A stretch of DNA of 64,000 nucleotides from an uncultured Porphyromonadaceae bacterium (GTDB lineage Bacteria; Bacteroidota; Bacteroidia; Bacteroidales; Muribaculaceae), in the NCBI GenBank assembly GCA_947643165.1, contig CANRVB010000004.1:1-64000 (forward strand), read 5' to 3'. Each line of letters begins with the position of its first letter. The first letter of the stretch is position 1. Under the pieces are notes generated by a model. The model worked only from the letters and a program-made list of their open reading frames with translations, was not told where the DNA came from and did no database searches. Of the stretch, positions 61,342 to 64,000 are shown piece by piece. A program made the translations under genes and the position numbers.

Positions 61342-61364
61342 CGAAATATCCCCCTTCTGAACCT

Positions 61365-61413
61365 AAAAAATCACTATGCGGAGCCCGACTCCTCATCCTG
61401 GCTCCGCATAGTG
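61365..61413 (-). terminator. Terminator of rpe
   Basis: A perfect 14-base stem (61372-61385 with 61400-61413) with a 14-base loop is followed on the minus strand by TTTTTT (61365-61370). It is 25 bases after the rpe stop. Confidence 0.88.
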
Positions 61414-61438
61414 TTGGTAATCTTTACTTTGGACGTCT

Positions 61439-62089
61439 TTACCCGAGTTTCTTAAGTTGGCTTATCACATCCTTCGGACTCTCGGCCGAAAACACGAAAT
61501 TGCCTGCCACAAGTATGTCCGCACCCGCCGAAACCAGTTCAGCGCCGGTCTCCAGATTCACTCCGCCATCTATCTCGATGGTGGCATGCGAACCCGTCCG
61601 CTCTATAAGCTCCTTCAGCTGACGGGTTTTCTTTAATGTGTTGGGAATGAACTTCTGACCGCCGAAACCTGGGTTCACCGACATGAGCAGTATCATGTCA
61701 AGATCAGCAGCTATATCTTCCAGCATGCACACCGGAGTCGCGGGATTGAGCGTCACGGCCGCTTTCATTCCTGCGCCCTTGATCTGTTGCACCACTCTGT
61801 GCAGATGAGTGCATGCCTCATAATGCACATTCATTATCGCAGCTCCGCTGTCGCGCACCTGCGACACATAGCGCCCCGGATCTACTATCATAAGATGCAC
61901 ATCCAAAGGCTTTTGGGAAAGGGTGGATATGCTTTTTATCACAGGGAATCCAAACGATATGTTTGGCACGAACACCCCGTCCATTACGTCGAGATGAAGC
62001 ATGTCAGCCTCACTCTCGTTCAACATCTCGATGTCGCGTTCAAGATTGAGAAAATTTGCCGACAGCAGCGATGGTGATATCTGTATCAT
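61439..62089 (-). CDS. rpe: Ribulose-phosphate 3-epimerase
   Basis: The enzyme interconverts ribulose-5-phosphate and xylulose-5-phosphate in the pentose phosphate pathway. The 216-residue TIM-barrel protein shows SPSLLSANFLNLERDIEML, the metal-binding HLDVMDGVFVPNISFG, LDVHLMIVDPGRYV, VTLNPATPV, ILLMSVNPGFGGQKFIP and IEIDGGVNLETG...GADILVAGNFVF. All active-site blocks are present. It is followed by a strong terminator and preceded by the dedA-like gene. Confidence 0.95.
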   Translation of the reverse strand: MIQISPSLLSANFLNLERDIEMLNESEADMLHLDVMDGVFVPNISFGFPVIKSISTLSQKPLDVHLMIVDPGRYVSQVRDSGAAIMNVHYEACTHLHRVVQQIKGAGMKAAVTLNPATPVCMLEDIAADLDMILLMSVNPGFGGQKFIPNTLKKTRQLKELIERTGSHATIEIDGGVNLETGAELVSAGADILVAGNFVFSAESPKDVISQLKKLG

Positions 62090-62104
62090 TTATCGGTTGA
62101 TTGG

Positions 62105-62806
62105 TTATTTTTTAGGCTTGAAGGCATTATAGAGTATTATGGCAACGCACACTATTCCAAGTCCGAGGCCTATATAGGTCAGATAGTCGTTGTACATCTC
62201 TACCTGAACAAACAGATTGTCAAGCGATACCGTTTTGCCGAGCCAGTAGCCGAGACCGGCAAGCACTACGTTCCAGAGCATTGCTCCAAGGCCCGTGTAC
62301 ACAACAAATTTACCAACATTCATTCGGGCCAGACCGGCAGGTATGCTGATGAGCTGGCGGACAGCAGGTATCAGTCGTCCTACAAATGTTGATATGGCGC
62401 CATGCTTGTCGAAATATGCTTCTGCCTTATCGACCTTCTGACGGTCTATCAGGCATGCATGACCTATTCTTGAGTCTGCGAAACTGTATACCAGCGGCCT
62501 GCCTATCCATACAGACAGATAGTAGTTGATCAGTGCGCCGACTATGGCACCGGCTGTAGCCACAAGAACTATCACACACACGTTCATGTCGCTTATTGTG
62601 AGCTTCTCGCCATGATAGGTAAGTGTGTGGACAGTCTGTGCCGAAAGATATGCGGCAGGCGGAACAACCACCTCGCTCGGAAACGGTATGAATGAACTTT
62701 CCACCACCATGAGCACGAATATAAGCAGGTAGTTGGCGTTTTCAACCACCCACTGGAATATGTCTGCCGCATTAGTGGCGAAAAGAGTAATGAGTGTTTC
62801 TGTCAT
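62105..62806 (-). CDS. DedA family membrane protein
   Basis: DedA proteins are inner-membrane proteins with proposed roles in lipid flipping and envelope homeostasis. The 233-residue protein has about five hydrophobic segments and the family motifs VVESSFIPFPSEVVVPPAAYLSAQ (about residues 36-59), ALINYYLSVWIGRPLVYSF and FVGRLIPAVRQLISIPAGLARMN (about 138-160), the last with the conserved Arg residues. It is 15 bases upstream of rpe on the same strand. A specific lipid substrate is not deducible. Confidence 0.9.
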   Translation of the reverse strand: MTETLITLFATNAADIFQWVVENANYLLIFVLMVVESSFIPFPSEVVVPPAAYLSAQTVHTLTYHGEKLTISDMNVCVIVLVATAGAIVGALINYYLSVWIGRPLVYSFADSRIGHACLIDRQKVDKAEAYFDKHGAISTFVGRLIPAVRQLISIPAGLARMNVGKFVVYTGLGAMLWNVVLAGLGYWLGKTVSLDNLFVQVEMYNDYLTYIGLGLGIVCVAIILYNAFKPKK

Positions 62807-62833
62807 CTATTACTAATGATTACTTATGATCGG

Positions 62834-63418
62834 TTATAGCAGCCCTATTTGTTTGAACATCAAGCCGTAGATCTCCGCTTTCTTCTCCAATGGAAGTGGA
62901 TATGCTCTCGATGTGGATGGCATTCTGAACACAGTGAGCTTTCGGCCGGACGTGGAGATTCCCTCCACACATTCTCCAACCTTTGGCATTGTCAGACCGG
63001 TCAATTTTTCCACCTCTTTGGCTGCCTTTTCGCCGGTAGTGGCTATGACATTGCAGCCGGGCATTAGCGACAATAAGCCCTCGAGATCAACCGGCTCTAC
63101 AATCTCAAGATATTTGTCTGAAGCATTGTCGCGCAGGCGTCTCACTCTGTAACCGGTATCGCTCATTGCGATTCCGCGCTCTTCCAGAAAGTCCTTTATG
63201 TCGTTGAGACGGAACGATTTGGCTGCTTCATCCACAAATCTGTCCTTGTTGTCATAGAACACACAACCCATCACTCTCCAGAAGTCATTTATCCTGTTAG
63301 GATAATAGAAATCCATGGACCATCTTCCGGATTTGGGTGGGAAAGTGCCCATTATGAGTATGTTGGCATGTTGCGGTATGAATGGGTCAAACGGATGCGT
63401 TTCTATTTCCTGATTCAT
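62834..63418 (-). CDS. Uracil-DNA glycosylase-fold protein
   Basis: The 194-residue protein has motifs of the uracil-DNA glycosylase superfamily: ILIMGTFPPKSGRWSMDFYYPNRINDFWRVMG (about residues 20-51) and a C-terminal MPSTSRAYPLPLEKKAEIYG block that corresponds to the motif carrying the active-site His/Asn in other members. The exact class and whether it excises uracil are unclear; DUF4433-free Mug-like proteins of this type are common in gut Bacteroidales. The start at 63418 was chosen; Met at 63439 is also possible. It lies 28 bases upstream of the dedA-like gene, so they may be co-transcribed. Confidence 0.72.
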   Translation of the reverse strand: MNQEIETHPFDPFIPQHANILIMGTFPPKSGRWSMDFYYPNRINDFWRVMGCVFYDNKDRFVDEAAKSFRLNDIKDFLEERGIAMSDTGYRVRRLRDNASDKYLEIVEPVDLEGLLSLMPGCNVIATTGEKAAKEVEKLTGLTMPKVGECVEGISTSGRKLTVFRMPSTSRAYPLPLEKKAEIYGLMFKQIGLL

Positions 63419-63525
63419 CGGTATGCTGCTGTTGTTCATTTTGTTTGGTGCCGGCCTTTATGCCTGCACCCGTAAGAACACCTCCGGCCATGCGTTTGTT
63501 CCGGAAACAAGGGGCAATCTATGCA

Positions 63526-63567
63526 CGGAGTGTGACCTGCATCATCTGTGTTGCAGGCCACACTCCG
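63526..63567. terminator. Hairpin between efp and the glycosylase-fold gene
   Basis: A 16-base stem with one A-C mismatch (63526-63541 with 63552-63567) and a 10-base loop lies 31 bases downstream of efp. On the minus strand, which efp uses, no T-tract follows; TTTTT is found only in the plus direction (63574-63578). It is either a factor-assisted terminator or an RNA processing structure. Confidence 0.55.
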
Positions 63568-63597
63568 GAGATGTTTTTCGTTGCTACCCGTTAGAAT

Positions 63598-64000
63598 TTA
63601 CTTCACGCGTTCAACATACGATCCGTTGCGGGTGTCTATGCGTACCTTGTCACCGGTGTTGATGAACAGCGGAACACGTACCTCGGCACCTGTCTCTACT
63701 GTAGCGGGTTTGAGGGTGTTGGTAGCGGTGTCACCCTTTATGCCGGGTTCGGTGTAGGTCACCTCAAGCACTACGCTTGTCGGCATCTCGCATGTCAGGA
63801 TGGTGTCGGAAGCGGCGTGTACCATTGCTTCACAGATGTCACCTTCCTTCAGGAATTCAACGCCATCGATGCTCTCGCCCGGTATAGCCACCTGCTCGAA
63901 TGTCTCGGTGTGCATGAAGTTATAGCCCATATCATCTTTGTAAAGATACTGATAAGGGCGGCGCTCTATGCGCACTTCTTCAACCTTCACGCCTGAGTTC
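63598..64000 (-). CDS. efp: Elongation factor P, 5' end beyond the window
   Basis: EF-P relieves ribosome stalling at polyproline stretches. Only the C-terminal 134 codons or so are in the window; the frame stays open to base 64000, so the N-terminal KOW-like domain with the modifiable residue is outside. Visible parts are [28 protein letters not shown], then the OB-fold domains ending [56 protein letters not shown], which is the highly conserved EF-P C-terminus. The apparent Met at 63990 is a GTG codon inside the gene, so I do not treat it as the start. Confidence 0.93.
   Translation of the reverse strand, partial: NSGVKVEEVRIERRPYQYLYKDDMGYNFMHTETFEQVAIPGESIDGVEFLKEGDICEAMVHAASDTILTCEMPTSVVLEVTYTEPGIKGDTATNTLKPATVETGAEVRVPLFINTGDKVRIDTRNGSYVERVK

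Noticed and set aside
1-64000. tRNA, rRNA or prophage genes
   Set aside because: I looked through the intergenic gaps for a tRNA-like cloverleaf with GGTTCRANTC, for rRNA core sequence, and for integrase or phage structural genes, and saw none.

Overview
The window looks like a chromosomal segment of a Bacteroidales bacterium; gut Muribaculaceae-type relatives fit best, but that family placement is inference. The reasons are: many upstream regions carry the Bacteroidetes promoter pattern (TTTG, a spacer of about 19-21 bases, then TAnnTTTG); Shine-Dalgarno sites are absent; several families are typical of the phylum (Rpb6-like omega subunit, DUF4290, DUF4835, inosine/guanosine PNP, archaeal-type ProRS); and there is secreted polysaccharide chemistry (GH13, GH29) plus LPS, lipoprotein and BAM genes of a Gram-negative envelope. 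Nearly everything is ordinary housekeeping DNA with tight operons. I see no tRNA, rRNA, CRISPR array, prophage or complete insertion sequence.

Layout. 1-2380: a secreted GH13 amylase that stops abruptly at the window edge, next to DNA resembling an IS1380-type end. 2562-3773: rpoZ and bamD (minus). 4084-5817: PASTA protein and rluD. 6001-13721: acyltransferase, metallophosphoesterase, tex, yeiH-type transporter and comEC (plus). 13689-17176 (minus): folK, aroE and a sugar-nucleotide pair made of a MurU-like nucleotidyltransferase and an AmgK-like kinase fused to a RapZ C-terminal domain. 17366-17818: DUF695, then a very strong two-way terminator. 17914-30553 (minus): ftsH, rsfS, FtsX-type permease, aminotransferase, ion channel, rlmB, recN, DUF4835, coaBC, exonuclease and dnaN. 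30941-35781 (plus): sppA, lpxK, purine nucleoside phosphorylase, thiL. 35986-45323 (plus): DUF4290, rimM, a small acidic protein, OmpA-like protein, proS, glycosyltransferase, HU, membrane-anchored HU-like protein, YihY, ridA and an alpha-L-fucosidase. 45816-46259: PepSY-like lipoprotein. 46237-56376 (minus): secreted protein, miaA, membrane protein, DPP-IV, coiled-coil protein and a receiver/PPDK_N chimera. 56717-64000 (minus): trxB, lolA-like, ftsK, rpe, dedA, a glycosylase-fold protein and the truncated efp.

The most unusual items are these. An unannotated small-RNA locus lies on the minus strand at about 45494-45658, with a near-perfect promoter, two internal stems and a terminator. A 33-base repeat at 56525-56630 duplicates a complete promoter upstream of the receiver/PPDK_N gene. 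That gene itself encodes two receiver-like domains joined to a PEP-synthase ATP-grasp domain without the swivelling phosphohistidine domain. The kinase-RapZ fusion is coupled to a MurU-like enzyme. A long hairpin buries the start codon of an ion-channel gene whose selectivity filter is non-canonical. Finally, an HU protein is translationally coupled to a membrane-anchored HU-like partner.
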